From: Burkholderiaceae bacterium
GTDB taxonomy: Bacteria; Pseudomonadota; Gammaproteobacteria; Burkholderiales; Burkholderiaceae_B
Assembly: GCA_020851995.1 (NCBI GenBank)
Contig: JADZBO010000250.1
Location: forward strand, 1-47,851
Direction of reading: 5' to 3'
DNA length: 47,851 nucleotides
A program made the position numbers and the translations under genes. Below are positions 28,867 to 37,556 of the stretch, piece after piece. The notes under the pieces are model-generated. The model made no database searches. It saw nothing but the letters and a program-made list of their open reading frames with translations, and had not been told where the DNA came from. Position 1 is the stretch's first letter. The number at the start of each line of letters is the position of its first letter.

Positions 28867-29547
28867 TCAGAGGGGCAGAGTAGGGCGATCGCGCAGCCGT
28901 GATCCATTGTGACGGTAATAACGCTCAATATGAGCGACCACCGCGTCAGGCTCGTCCTCGATCACAAAGGCCGCCGGAACGGCGGAATCGACCAGACCGC
29001 TGCCCAGCAACTGTTCGTTGATCCAGTGCGCAAGGCCCGACCAGAATACCTTCCCTACCAGAATGACCGGAGCGGCAGGCATTTTACCGGTTTGCATCAG
29101 CACCAGCGCCTCGAAGAGTTCGTCCAGAGTGCCGTACCCGCCTGGCAAAGCCACGTAGGCGATGCTGTGCATGAAAAACGCCGCCTTGCGTGGCGCGAAA
29201 TGTCGAAACGAGAGGCTGATGGTCTGGTGTGGATTTGGTCTGGATTCTTTTGGCAGCACAATATGCAGGCCGACACTGCTGCCGCCCGCCTCGTGAGCCC
29301 CCTGGTTGGCCGCATGCATGATGCCAGGACCACCACCGGCGAGCACCACGAAGCCAGCCTTGGCCAGGCGTTCGCCGATCTGGCGGGCGCGCTCGTAATG
29401 AATTGACTCCGGTTTGATGCGGGCGCTGCCAAAAACGCTGACCGCAGGCCCGATGTGCGCCAGGGTTTCAGCTGCGTGCAGCATCTCTGACATAATCTGG
29501 CTTGTCTGCTCGGCAATAGCCGAGCCTGTGTTCTGATGATTACTCAT
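28867..29547 (-). CDS. LOG family (TIGR00730) Rossmann-fold nucleotide hydrolase
   Basis: This 226-residue protein has the family signatures VLAGGGPGIMHAANQGA and LPGGYGTLDELFEAL; these two motifs hold the Arg/Glu and phosphate sites of cytokinin nucleoside 5'-monophosphate phosphoribohydrolases (LOG). Bacterial members remove the base from AMP-like nucleotides; older databases mislabel them as lysine decarboxylases. The start at 29547 shares the four bases CATG with the ATG of divergent polA, so the reading frames overlap by two bases head to head. An AAGG lies about ten bases upstream. An internal Met 20 codons in (MSEMLHAAETL) is a possible alternative that would clear the overlap. Confidence 0.88.
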   Translation of the reverse strand: MSNHQNTGSAIAEQTSQIMSEMLHAAETLAHIGPAVSVFGSARIKPESIHYERARQIGERLAKAGFVVLAGGGPGIMHAANQGAHEAGGSSVGLHIVLPKESRPNPHQTISLSFRHFAPRKAAFFMHSIAYVALPGGYGTLDELFEALVLMQTGKMPAAPVILVGKVFWSGLAHWINEQLLGSGLVDSAVPAAFVIEDEPDAVVAHIERYYRHNGSRLRDRPTLPL

Positions 29548-32266
29548 GAAAAAAACCTTGTTACTGGTAGATGGGTCTAGCTACCTGTATCGCGCCTATC
29601 ACGCGATGCCGGATTTGCGCAACGCGCAAGGCGAACCCACAGGTGCACTATATGGCGTAGTCAACATGATGCGCAAATTGGTGCAGGACTACCAGGCCGA
29701 CTATGCGGCTTGCATTTTCGATGTGCGGGGCAAAACCTTCCGGGAAGACCTGTATCCGGAATACAAGGCGCACCGGCCGCCCATGCCCGAAGATCTTGCC
29801 GCCCAGATCGAGCCGATCAACCAGGCGATTCGCGCGTTGGGTTGGGCTGTGATCGGGATTCAGGGCGTCGAGGCAGACGACGTGATCGGCACGCTGGCGC
29901 ACTGGGCTGTTGACCACGATGTGCAGACAATCATTTCCACCGGCGACAAGGATCTTGCCCAACTGGTGACGCCGGATGTGTCTTTGGTCAATACCATGTC
30001 CGGGGAAAAACTCGATCCGGATGGGGTGCAGCGCAAGTTTGGCGTGAGCCCGGACCGCATCGTCGATTACCTGATGCTGGTGGGCGACGCGGTCGACAAC
30101 GTGCCGGGTGTTCACAAGGTGGGGCCAAAGACGGCGGCCAAGTGGCTGCAGGAATACGGTTCAATCGACGCGCTGGTCGAGCAGGCTGACCAGATCAAAG
30201 GCGCTGCAGGCGAAAACCTGCGCGCTGCGCTTGGCCAGTTCCCGCTCACCCGTGAACTGCTGACCGTGAAGATTGATTGCGATATCAGCCGCGACGTACC
30301 CGACATCGGGACGCTGGCGCCGCGTCCGCCCGACAAGGAGGCACTGGCTTCGCTGTATGAACGCTACGGCTTCCGAACCTGGTTGCGCGATCTGACCGGC
30401 GAGCAAACCCGCATTCCGACGGGCGATGGCCGCGTGGCGCCTGAGGCGACGCGTCCCGAGGCGCCTGTCTCAAACGACTACCAGACGATTACCGATTGGG
30501 ATGCGCTGGATACCTGGGTTCAGCGCATCGGCCAGGCCTCCTGCGTGGCACTCGACACCGAGACCACCTCGCTCGATGAAATGCTGGCGCGCGTGGTCGG
30601 GATCTCGCTGTCGGTCGAACCGGGTGTTGCCTGCTACATTCCGCTGGGCCACCGAGGCCCGGATGCGCAGGGTCAGTTGCCGCGCGATGGCGTTCTGGCA
30701 AGGCTCAAACCCTGGCTTGAGGATTCCCGGCCAACCAAGGTGCTGCATCACGCCAAATACGATACCCATGTGTTCGCCAACGAGGGGATCGATCTGCAAG
30801 GTGTTGCCGATGACACCATGTTGCAGGCCTATGTGCTTGAGTCCCATCGCAGCGTTGCGCTGCACGAGTTAACGCAGCGATTGCTTGGGATCAAGGGTGT
30901 TTCCTACGAGGAACTCTGCGGCAAGGGCGCACACCAGATCGGTTTTGACGAAGTCGACATTGCGCGTGCGGCGCATTACGCGGCCGAGGACGCCGATTTC
31001 ACCCTGCGCCTGCACCGGGTGCTGCGCCCCATGGTCACTGCCAACGCACGTCTGGACGACATCTATCGCCTGGAAATGCGCGTATCGCGCGTGCTGTTCG
31101 AAATCGAGCGCAACGGAGTCAAAATCGATGCGGTCGAACTTGGACGCCAGAGCCATGTGCTGGGCCAGGAAATGCTCTCCCTGGAACAACGGGCCTACGC
31201 GCTCGCGGGACAACCGTTCAACCTCAACTCACCCAAGCAGCTTGGTGAAATCCTGTTTGGCCGGATGCAGTTGCCCGTGGTGCGCAAGACCGCGAGCGGC
31301 GTGCCGTCGACCGACGAAGAGGTGCTGACGCGCCTGGCTCAGGATTATCCTCTGCCGCAAGTGCTGCTGGAATATCGGGGCCTTGCCAAACTGAAGTCGA
31401 CCTACACCGATAAACTGCCCAAGATGGTGAACCCCTCGACCGGTCGGGTCCATACGCATTACGCGCAGGCCGCCGTCATTACCGGTCGGCTTGCCTCGTC
31501 GGACCCCAATCTGCAGAATATTCCTGTCCGCTCAGAAGCCGGACGGCGGGTGCGTGAGGCGTTCGTCGCGACCGATGGTGTGATTATCTCGGCGGATTAT
31601 TCGCAAATCGAGCTGCGTGTCATGGCCCACGTCTCCAATGACGCCGGTCTGCAACGCGCCTTTGCCGCCGGGGAAGATATCCACCGTGCCACGGCGGCGG
31701 AGGTCTTTGGCGTACCGGTCGGCGAGGTCACATCCGAGCAGCGTCGTGCCGCCAAGGTGATCAACTTCGGGTTAATCTACGGTATGGGAGCATTCGGGCT
31801 GGCGTCGAACCTCGGCATCTCGCGCGATGCCGCGCAGGCCTACATTGACCGATATTTCGTGCGCTATCCGGGCGTGGCACAGTACATGGCGGAAACCCGC
31901 ACGCTGGCACACTCGCAGGGGTTCGTGGAAACCGTGTTCGGGCGTCGCCTCTGGCTCGCCGACATCAATGCCGCGGGCGCCCGCCGCGCCGGCGCCGAGC
32001 GGGCGGCAATCAATGCGCCCATGCAGGGCACCGCAGCCGATCTGATCAAGATGGCGATGGTGGCGGCACAGGATTGGCTGGTGGCCAATGCGATGCGCGC
32101 AAAACTGGTCATGCAGGTCCATGACGAACTCGTACTGGACGTCCCTACGGATGAAATCGCCGCAGTGCGGGAGCACTTGCCCGGCCTGATGTGCGATGTG
32201 GCGACGCTTAAGGTGCCGCTGGTCGCCGAGGTCGGGATGGGAGCAAATTGGGAGCAGGCGCACTAA
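29546..32266 (+). CDS. polA: DNA polymerase I
   Basis: This 906-residue, three-domain enzyme begins with the 5'-3' flap nuclease (LLVDGSSYLYRAYHAMPDL, acidic clusters EADDVIGTLA and STGDKDLAQLV). The 3'-5' proofreading domain is intact: DTETTSLD near 336, HHAKYD and YAAEDADF. The polymerase domain has motif A DYSQIELR (about 684), motif B RRAAKVINFGLIYG (about 733) and motif C QVHDELVLDV (about 857). All three activities should therefore be present. The start is fixed by the family N-terminus MKKTLLLVDGSS; no strong Shine-Dalgarno sequence is seen, and the promoter must lie inside the divergent LOG-family gene. A ZIP transporter gene follows two bases after the stop. Confidence 0.97.
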   Translation: MKKTLLLVDGSSYLYRAYHAMPDLRNAQGEPTGALYGVVNMMRKLVQDYQADYAACIFDVRGKTFREDLYPEYKAHRPPMPEDLAAQIEPINQAIRALGWAVIGIQGVEADDVIGTLAHWAVDHDVQTIISTGDKDLAQLVTPDVSLVNTMSGEKLDPDGVQRKFGVSPDRIVDYLMLVGDAVDNVPGVHKVGPKTAAKWLQEYGSIDALVEQADQIKGAAGENLRAALGQFPLTRELLTVKIDCDISRDVPDIGTLAPRPPDKEALASLYERYGFRTWLRDLTGEQTRIPTGDGRVAPEATRPEAPVSNDYQTITDWDALDTWVQRIGQASCVALDTETTSLDEMLARVVGISLSVEPGVACYIPLGHRGPDAQGQLPRDGVLARLKPWLEDSRPTKVLHHAKYDTHVFANEGIDLQGVADDTMLQAYVLESHRSVALHELTQRLLGIKGVSYEELCGKGAHQIGFDEVDIARAAHYAAEDADFTLRLHRVLRPMVTANARLDDIYRLEMRVSRVLFEIERNGVKIDAVELGRQSHVLGQEMLSLEQRAYALAGQPFNLNSPKQLGEILFGRMQLPVVRKTASGVPSTDEEVLTRLAQDYPLPQVLLEYRGLAKLKSTYTDKLPKMVNPSTGRVHTHYAQAAVITGRLASSDPNLQNIPVRSEAGRRVREAFVATDGVIISADYSQIELRVMAHVSNDAGLQRAFAAGEDIHRATAAEVFGVPVGEVTSEQRRAAKVINFGLIYGMGAFGLASNLGISRDAAQAYIDRYFVRYPGVAQYMAETRTLAHSQGFVETVFGRRLWLADINAAGARRAGAERAAINAPMQGTAADLIKMAMVAAQDWLVANAMRAKLVMQVHDELVLDVPTDEIAAVREHLPGLMCDVATLKVPLVAEVGMGANWEQAH

Positions 32267-32267
32267 C

Positions 32268-33047
32268 ATGTTATTGGTCTGGATTGTTTTGTCAGCAGTC
32301 ACTGGCGGGTTGTTTGCTCTGGGCGTTGCGCACTGGCTGGCCTACCGCGTTTTTGCCGGTTATCTTCACCACATGGTTAGCCTCTCGGTGGGCGTGTTGC
32401 TGGCGGTCGCGCTGCTGCACCTGTTGCCGGAGGCGGCCGAAGCCGACCTTGATCCGCATGCACTTTTTGCCTGCATGCTGGCTGCGATCATCGGGTTTTT
32501 TGTCCTCGAAAAAATTGCACTGCTCCGGCACAGCCACCATCACGAGGGCGATGGTCATCATCACCATTCCGGCCACGATCGCCACGAGGCAGGCAAGGGC
32601 GGCATGCTGATTCTCATCGGCAGCTCGCTGCACAATCTGGTTGACGGCATACTCATTGCCGCTGCGTTTCTGGTAGATCCCATTCTCGGGGTTCTGACTG
32701 CCGCGTCGATCATCCTGCACGAGGTGCCGCATAAACTCAGCGATTTTGTCGTCCTGATCAACGCGGGGTTGAGCAGGGGCAGGGCGTTTCAGCTGATCCT
32801 GTTTACCAGTCTGTGCTCCGCACTGGGCGGTGTGCTGGGATACTTCGTCCTGAGCGCCCTGGAAACGTGGCTTCCCTATATCCTGGTAGTCGCGGCGAGC
32901 AGTTTCCTCTATATTTCGATTGCAGACCTCATGCCACAGATGCACCGGCGCAGTTCGCTTCGCGAAGCGGGTCCGCAGTTATTGCTGGTGGCTATTGGCG
33001 TGAGCCTGATCTACGCCGTGACCCTGGTGCTGCACCTCGTGCATTGA
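32268..33047 (+). CDS. ZIP family divalent metal transporter
   Basis: This 259-residue protein has about eight membrane helices. Between helices III and IV is a histidine-rich loop (about 92-112, SHHHEGDGHHHH and flanking His). Helix IV carries SLHNLVDGILIAAAF and helix V ILHEVPHKLSDF, the His/Asn/Asp/Glu metal path of ZIP proteins. It would import Zn2+ or another divalent metal into the cytoplasm. The ATG at 32268 follows the polA stop with one base between, and GGGAG lies inside the polA end, so it is co-transcribed with polA. Zn2+ or Mn2+ supply to polymerase is a tempting but unsupported link. Confidence 0.9.
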   Translation: MLLVWIVLSAVTGGLFALGVAHWLAYRVFAGYLHHMVSLSVGVLLAVALLHLLPEAAEADLDPHALFACMLAAIIGFFVLEKIALLRHSHHHEGDGHHHHSGHDRHEAGKGGMLILIGSSLHNLVDGILIAAAFLVDPILGVLTAASIILHEVPHKLSDFVVLINAGLSRGRAFQLILFTSLCSALGGVLGYFVLSALETWLPYILVVAASSFLYISIADLMPQMHRRSSLREAGPQLLLVAIGVSLIYAVTLVLHLVH

Positions 33048-33095
33048 AGGTAGCTCCGCGCGGGCGCTTCACTTCTGATCCCGAAGGAGCTCGCC

Positions 33096-33881
33096 GTGAA
33101 AACTCAGGGCAAGGGCAAGGGCAAAGTCATCGTGACGACTTGCGATGGACTGCGCCATGGCAATTTTCAGCTACCGGTTGCGGATGGCAGCATCGATGCG
33201 TACTTCGCCGCACCTGATCGTCCCGGCCGTGCGCCGATCATTCTGGTGATCCAGGAGATTTTTGGCCTGCACGAACACATACGGGATATTTGCCGTCGTT
33301 TCGCGCATGTGGGCTATCTGGCCGTCGCCCCCCAGCTCTTCCAGCGTCAGGGTGATGCGTCGGCGTACACGGACAACGCGGCGCTGGTCAGCGAAATTGT
33401 CAGCAAGGTTCCGGATTCACAGGTCATGGCAGATCTTGATGCCTGCCTGGTCTGGGCCGGACTGCACGGTGGCAACCTGTCTCAGGTGGCGGTCACCGGC
33501 TTTTGCTGGGGTGGCCGATTGACATGGATGTACGCAGAGCATCAGCCGAAGGTCAACTCGGCGGTCGCCTGGTACGGACGGCTGACGGTGGGGCACGGTC
33601 CATTGCAGACACGCAATCCGCTCGATCTGGCCGGAACCCTGGTGTGCCCGGTTCTCGGGTTGTATGGCGGCCAGGATGCGAGCATCCCGATGGCCGATGT
33701 GCAGCGAATGCGTGAGGCGCTTGCCCGCGGCAATGCCCACGCGCGTGAATCAAACATCCACGTCTACCAGGAGGCCGGTCACGCTTTCTACGCGGATTAC
33801 CGGCCGGGTTATCAAGCCCCGGCAGCACAAGATGGCTGGCAGAGATGCCTTGCCTGGATCGCCCGGCACACGCGCGCGTGA
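33096..33881 (+). CDS. Dienelactone hydrolase family protein (carboxymethylenebutenolidase-like)
   Basis: This 261-residue alpha/beta hydrolase has the catalytic triad Cys137 (GFCWGG), Asp194 (GGQDASIP) and His229 (AGHAFYAD), with Glu54 in VIQEIFGLHEHIRD, which activates the cysteine in dienelactone hydrolases. The GTG start at 33096 has a perfect AAGGAG seven bases upstream. Classical members hydrolyse dienelactone to maleylacetate in chloroaromatic breakdown; many chromosomal copies have unknown esters as substrates. No ring-cleavage genes are adjacent, so only the family is claimed. It converges with htpX. Confidence 0.9.
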   Translation: MKTQGKGKGKVIVTTCDGLRHGNFQLPVADGSIDAYFAAPDRPGRAPIILVIQEIFGLHEHIRDICRRFAHVGYLAVAPQLFQRQGDASAYTDNAALVSEIVSKVPDSQVMADLDACLVWAGLHGGNLSQVAVTGFCWGGRLTWMYAEHQPKVNSAVAWYGRLTVGHGPLQTRNPLDLAGTLVCPVLGLYGGQDASIPMADVQRMREALARGNAHARESNIHVYQEAGHAFYADYRPGYQAPAAQDGWQRCLAWIARHTRA

Positions 33882-33909
33882 ATGCAAGCGCCCGGTGCAG
33901 TGGCTCAGT

Positions 33910-34791
33910 TCAGCCTACGCGCATTTGCTGCAAGGCCTGGATGCGTGCCGCTATGGGGGGATGCGTGGAGAAGAGGGCGCTGACTGCTGCCCCGCCGTTG
34001 ATGCCGGATGCCTCAAAGCTCTTGGGTAGTTCGCCCGGGGTCAGGCCACCAAGCCGGGCAAGCGCGCGGATCATCGGCTCGCGCGAACTGAGCAGCGAGG
34101 CCGAGCCTGCGTCAGCACGGTATTCGCGCCGGCGCGAAAACCACGCCACGATAATGCTGGCAAGCACGCCAAACGCGATTTCGCAGGCGATCACGGTGAC
34201 GAAATAGCCAATGCCGGTTTCCCTGTCGTTTTTGAGCACGACCCGGTCGACGAAGTAACCCACGATGCGGGCAAAAAACACCACGAAGGTATTGACCACG
34301 CCTTGAATCAACGTCAGCGTGACCATGTCGCCATTGGCGATGTGAGCGATCTCGTGACCCAGTACAGCCGTAATCTCCTCCTCGGTCATGCTGTCGAGCA
34401 GGCCAGTTGATACCGCCACCAGGGCATCATTGCGGAACGCGCCGGTGGCGAACGCATTGGGTTCGCCCTCGTAAATGGCGACCTCCGGGCGACCGATGCC
34501 AGCCCGGTCAGCCAGCTGATGTACCGTATCGACGAGCCAGGCCTCACGCGGCCCGCCCGGCGCCTGCGGATCGATCACGTGCGCGCCGGTACTTCGCTTG
34601 GCCATGAATTTGCTCATGAGCAGCGAGATGATCGAGCCTGAGAAGCCCACGATGAGCGAGAACACCAGCAGCGCCTGAACATTGAGACCCTGCTGGGAGA
34701 GAAACCGGTCGACGCCCAGAATGCGAAGCGACGCGCTCAGAACCAGCATGACGGCCAGGTTAGTCAGGATGTAGAGAAAAATTCGATTCAT
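33910..34791 (-). CDS. htpX: Membrane zinc metalloprotease HtpX
   Basis: This 293-residue M48 family protease has two N-terminal membrane helices (about 5-24 and 38-58), the zinc motif HEIAH at 146-150, two further hydrophobic segments (about 160-178 and 195-215), and the third ligand region EYRADAGSA. The active site faces the cytoplasm and degrades misfolded membrane proteins together with FtsH. The ATG at 34791 gives [15 protein letters not shown], the normal family start. In enterobacteria it is under envelope stress control; no clear heat-shock promoter was identified upstream here. Confidence 0.95.
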   Translation of the reverse strand: MNRIFLYILTNLAVMLVLSASLRILGVDRFLSQQGLNVQALLVFSLIVGFSGSIISLLMSKFMAKRSTGAHVIDPQAPGGPREAWLVDTVHQLADRAGIGRPEVAIYEGEPNAFATGAFRNDALVAVSTGLLDSMTEEEITAVLGHEIAHIANGDMVTLTLIQGVVNTFVVFFARIVGYFVDRVVLKNDRETGIGYFVTVIACEIAFGVLASIIVAWFSRRREYRADAGSASLLSSREPMIRALARLGGLTPGELPKSFEASGINGGAAVSALFSTHPPIAARIQALQQMRVG

Positions 34792-34871
34792 GGTGATTGC
34801 GAGGAAAGTAAAAGTTCGTCGGCCAGGCGCGACGGCTAACCATAAGCAAGTCGACCGCGCGCAACCGAAAG

Positions 34872-34917
34872 AGTTCCCGATAGTGCCTCAAGCCAGTTCC
34901 CGATTTTGCCTTAAGCC
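34872..34917. repeat. 23-bp tandem duplication between htpX and the DMT gene
   Basis: Two adjacent 23-base units, AGTTCCCGATAGTGCCTCAA(GCC) and AGTTCCCGATTTTGCCTTAA(GCC), differ at three positions. They lie in the 188-base intergenic region, between the htpX start and a TATAGT -10-like box at 34943-34948 ahead of the transporter gene. Tandem regulator sites are one explanation. Confidence 0.75.
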
Positions 34918-34979
34918 GGCTGGTCGTACGTTGCAGGCAGAGTATAGTAGCGGGCGTTACCTTTCAGGCAGCTTTTCCC

Positions 34980-35837
34980 ATGCAGGCTTTGTGGACGTTG
35001 TTGGCTTCTGCCATGTTTGCCGCCATGGGCTCGTTCGTAAAACTGGCGGCCGAGCATCATGCGTCGATGCCCCAGATCGTGCTGTTTCGGGGCTTGCCGT
35101 CGATTGTGATGCTGGTGCTCTGGGCCCATACCCGAAAACTCACCCTGACACCGGTCGCCTGGCGGCCTCACCTGATTCGTAACGCGACTGGCGTCACATC
35201 CATGTGGCTCGGTTTCTACGCGATCGCCAATCTGCCGCTGGCCACCGCCACCAGCCTCACCTACACAGCGCCGCTCTTTATCGCAGGATGGATCCTGACA
35301 CGTGCCAGCGCGCATCGTGACCCAGTGTGCATTGCTTCGGTGGTCTTCGGGTTTCTGGGCGTCCTGGCGGTGCTGCGACCAGAACTTTCAACTCAGCAGT
35401 TGCTGCCGGCCGGGCTTGGCCTGCTGGCGGGCGGGCTGTCCGCGATCGCGATGATGCAGCTACGCTCGCTTGGCCGCATGGGGGAAGCCGAATGGCGCAC
35501 TGTCCTGATTTTTTCGGCCATCGTGGTGGCCAGCAGTCTTGTCGGATTGCTGATGGTTCCCTGGGGTGCCTCGGACTGGGTCGGCTGGAGTTCGCTTCTG
35601 GCGATCGGCGCCTCGGGCCTCGTCGGTCAGTTGGCGATGACCCGCGCGTTTGGTCAGGGATCGGCGCTGCTCAATGCCGCGCTGCAGTACACAACCATCA
35701 TTTTCGCCGCGTTGATCGGGTTGGGCTTCTGGAATGAAAGCCTGGATGCCATCGCCGTCGCCGGCATCGTTTGCGTGATTTCGGCCGGGCTGCTGTCGAT
35801 GTGGCGAACCATGCGGTCCGCCGCGCCAGCGCGGTAG
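34980..35837 (+). CDS. DMT superfamily (EamA) transporter
   Basis: This 285-residue protein has ten predicted membrane helices in two five-helix EamA repeats (about 1-135 and 145-280). Typical segments are LFRGLPSIVMLVLWA, GFYAIANLPLATATSLTYTAPLF in the first repeat and ALLNAALQYTTIIFAALIG in the second. Members export metabolites such as amino acids or S-adenosylmethionine; the substrate cannot be read from sequence. The ATG at 34980 begins directly with the first helix. A TATAGT box lies about 32 bases upstream but no good -35 was found. It converges with the Rieske oxygenase gene. Confidence 0.9.
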   Translation: MQALWTLLASAMFAAMGSFVKLAAEHHASMPQIVLFRGLPSIVMLVLWAHTRKLTLTPVAWRPHLIRNATGVTSMWLGFYAIANLPLATATSLTYTAPLFIAGWILTRASAHRDPVCIASVVFGFLGVLAVLRPELSTQQLLPAGLGLLAGGLSAIAMMQLRSLGRMGEAEWRTVLIFSAIVVASSLVGLLMVPWGASDWVGWSSLLAIGASGLVGQLAMTRAFGQGSALLNAALQYTTIIFAALIGLGFWNESLDAIAVAGIVCVISAGLLSMWRTMRSAAPAR

Positions 35838-35844
35838 CAAGGCA

Positions 35845-35926
35845 GGATCAGACCAGATCGCCGACCAACTGGCGATGCCATTCATGGATCAGACCAGATC
35901 GCCGACCATCTGGCGATACCATTCAT
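35845..35926. repeat. 41-bp tandem duplication of the Rieske gene 3' end
   Basis: Two adjacent 41-base units begin GGATCAGACCAGATCGCC at 35845 and 35886 and differ at only two positions. On the minus strand the second unit is the real end of the oxygenase gene (WYRQMVGDLV and stop). The first unit is an untranslated copy that would encode WHRQLVGDLV and its own stop. Confidence 0.92.
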
Positions 35927-37037
35927 GGAAGTGCTGCATGCCGTCTTCCATCGGCGACTGGTACGGGCCAACCTCGTTGGTGCCACGCTGCATCAGAGCC
36001 AGACGACCCGCGTCCATGCGTTCGCCAATTTCGTCGTCTTCGACCGCGGTTTCCATGTAGGCTGCACGCTGCGCTTCGACAAACTCGCGCTCGAAGAGTG
36101 CGATCTCCTCGGGATAGTAGAACTCAACTACATTGATGGTTTCCTGCGGTGATTTCGGGTAAAGCGTCGAGAGCACGAGCACGTGCGGGTAAAGCTCGAT
36201 CATGTGGGTCGGGAAGTAGGTGACCCACACGGCACCAAAATCCGGTGACTTGCCTTGCCGGAACTGCAGCAGCTTCTGGTGCCAGACCTTGTAGGCAGGC
36301 GACCCGGGCTGCGCCAGGGCACGATGCACGCCGACGCGCTGCAGACTGTAGTTTTCGGCGAATTCCCAGGAGAGATCGTCGCACGTGACAAAGTGGCCCA
36401 GCCCGGGGTGAAAGGGCGCGACGTGATAGTCCTCAAGGTAGACCTCGATGAAGGTCTTCCAGTTGTAATTGCACTGATGGACTTCGACGTGGTCCAGAAC
36501 GTAATCCGAAAAGTCGAACTCCGGCCTTGCGAACAAGTGCCCGAGATCCCGTCTGGCGTCCCCGGGGCCGTCAAACAGCAGACCGTGACAGTTTTGCAGT
36601 TCGAACCGCTGAAGATTGAGACAGGGCTTGTCGTCAAACTGTGGGGCGCCGAGAAGCTTTCCGGATTTGTCGTAAGTCCAGCGATGCAGCGGACAGACGA
36701 TGTTGCCACCGCTGTCGCGCAGGTTTCCGTGGGTATTGACGTGGCCTGCGACATTGCCTGGCTCGCCGCCAAGCATGACCGCCTGGCGGTGGCGACAGAC
36801 ATTCGAGAGCAATTCGACGCCGCGATCGCCGCGCACCAGAATGCGACCGCCGCGCTCTGCCGACAGGGTGCGCCAGTCACCTGGCTCGGGGACGAGCTTT
36901 TCGTGCCCGACATAAATAGGGGACTGCTTGAAGATAAGGTCCTGCTCACGTGCGAACAACGCTTCGTCAAAATAGGATGTGACGGGAAGTTGTGTGCGCG
37001 CCGGCGCAATGTGCGCCATCCGACCAATGTCGGTCAT
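35889..37037 (-). CDS. Rieske 2Fe-2S aromatic ring-hydroxylating oxygenase, large subunit-like
   Basis: This 382-residue protein has a Rieske domain with Cys81-x-His83 (CRH) and Cys115-x-x-His118 (CPLH) and a C-terminal catalytic domain whose mononuclear iron ligands include His205 and His210 (YLEDYHVAPFHPG). The spacing between the two Rieske pairs is 31 residues instead of the usual 15-18, so an insertion sits in the cluster-binding loop. The ATG at 37037 has a GGAGG sequence six bases upstream; the frame is open 66 codons earlier through the promoter region but without similarity. Family members hydroxylate or demethylate aromatics or quaternary amines using electrons from a separate reductase, not encoded nearby. 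It is divergent from xseB. Confidence 0.88.
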   Translation of the reverse strand: MTDIGRMAHIAPARTQLPVTSYFDEALFAREQDLIFKQSPIYVGHEKLVPEPGDWRTLSAERGGRILVRGDRGVELLSNVCRHRQAVMLGGEPGNVAGHVNTHGNLRDSGGNIVCPLHRWTYDKSGKLLGAPQFDDKPCLNLQRFELQNCHGLLFDGPGDARRDLGHLFARPEFDFSDYVLDHVEVHQCNYNWKTFIEVYLEDYHVAPFHPGLGHFVTCDDLSWEFAENYSLQRVGVHRALAQPGSPAYKVWHQKLLQFRQGKSPDFGAVWVTYFPTHMIELYPHVLVLSTLYPKSPQETINVVEFYYPEEIALFEREFVEAQRAAYMETAVEDDEIGERMDAGRLALMQRGTNEVGPYQSPMEDGMQHFHEWYRQMVGDLV

Positions 37038-37129
37038 GATTCCCTCCGCTCGGATCACAAAGCCAGCCGGGCGAAGACCGTGCTGGCGCGAAGAAAAATC
37101 GGATTGGCCGATCACCATATAGAAGGTCG

Positions 37130-37219
37130 GATTGTACCTTAACGCCCGAGGGGGCGACGATCTCGTACAATCTCCGGTTAGCGTCGTGTTTGACGCTTGA
37201 GGGCACGGTTTTAAGTGCC
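37130..37219. promoter_or_regulatory. Palindrome-rich divergent promoter region, Rieske gene / xseB
   Basis: GATTGTAC (37130-37137) and GTACAATC (37165-37172) form an 8-base inverted repeat with a 27-base spacer, each arm giving a TACAAT -10-like box pointing outward. It is followed by AGCGTC-GTGTTT-GACGCT (37180-37197) and GGCAC...GTGCC (37202-37219), which can form two hairpins in the xseB leader. No good -35 boxes accompany the TACAAT boxes, so factor-dependent promoters are possible. Confidence 0.4.
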
Positions 37220-37286
37220 TGAGAGCGTCGAACACTACACTGATCTATAAAAGCAGAAAATCAAAGCAGACTCCCGGAGCCCCTGA

Positions 37287-37556
37287 TTGACCAAAGCCAA
37301 ACCGCCAGTAGCGCCCGATGATGATGCCGGATTGCCAGTGGATTTCGAATCCGCGCTGGCCGAACTGGAGTTGCTCGTGGTGACCATGGAGTCCGGTTCG
37401 CTGTCGCTTGAGCAGTCGCTTGCCGCTTATCGGCGCGGCGTTGCGCTCACGCGCACTTGTCAGCAGTTGCTCGCTCAGGCAGAGCAGCAGGTCAAGGTGC
37501 TTGAAGCCGGCATGCTGCGTCCCCTGGACGGACTTGACACGGATTCATCTGAATAA
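37287..37556 (+). CDS. xseB: Exodeoxyribonuclease VII small subunit
   Basis: This 89-residue protein has the XseB helical core DFESALAELELLVVTMESG, LEQSLAAYRRGVALT and QQLLAQAEQQVKVLE. It joins XseA to degrade single-stranded DNA. The start is TTG at 37287 with GGAG nine bases upstream; no ATG occurs before the conserved core. The stop codon TAA overlaps the ispA ATG (TAATG), and the xseB-ispA-dxs order is common in proteobacteria. Confidence 0.92.
   Translation: MTKAKPPVAPDDDAGLPVDFESALAELELLVVTMESGSLSLEQSLAAYRRGVALTRTCQQLLAQAEQQVKVLEAGMLRPLDGLDTDSSE

Noticed and set aside
37038-37235. 66-codon N-terminal extension of the Rieske protein
   Set aside because: It crosses the palindromic promoter region and lacks similarity. 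The ATG at 37037 has a good GGAGG ribosome site.
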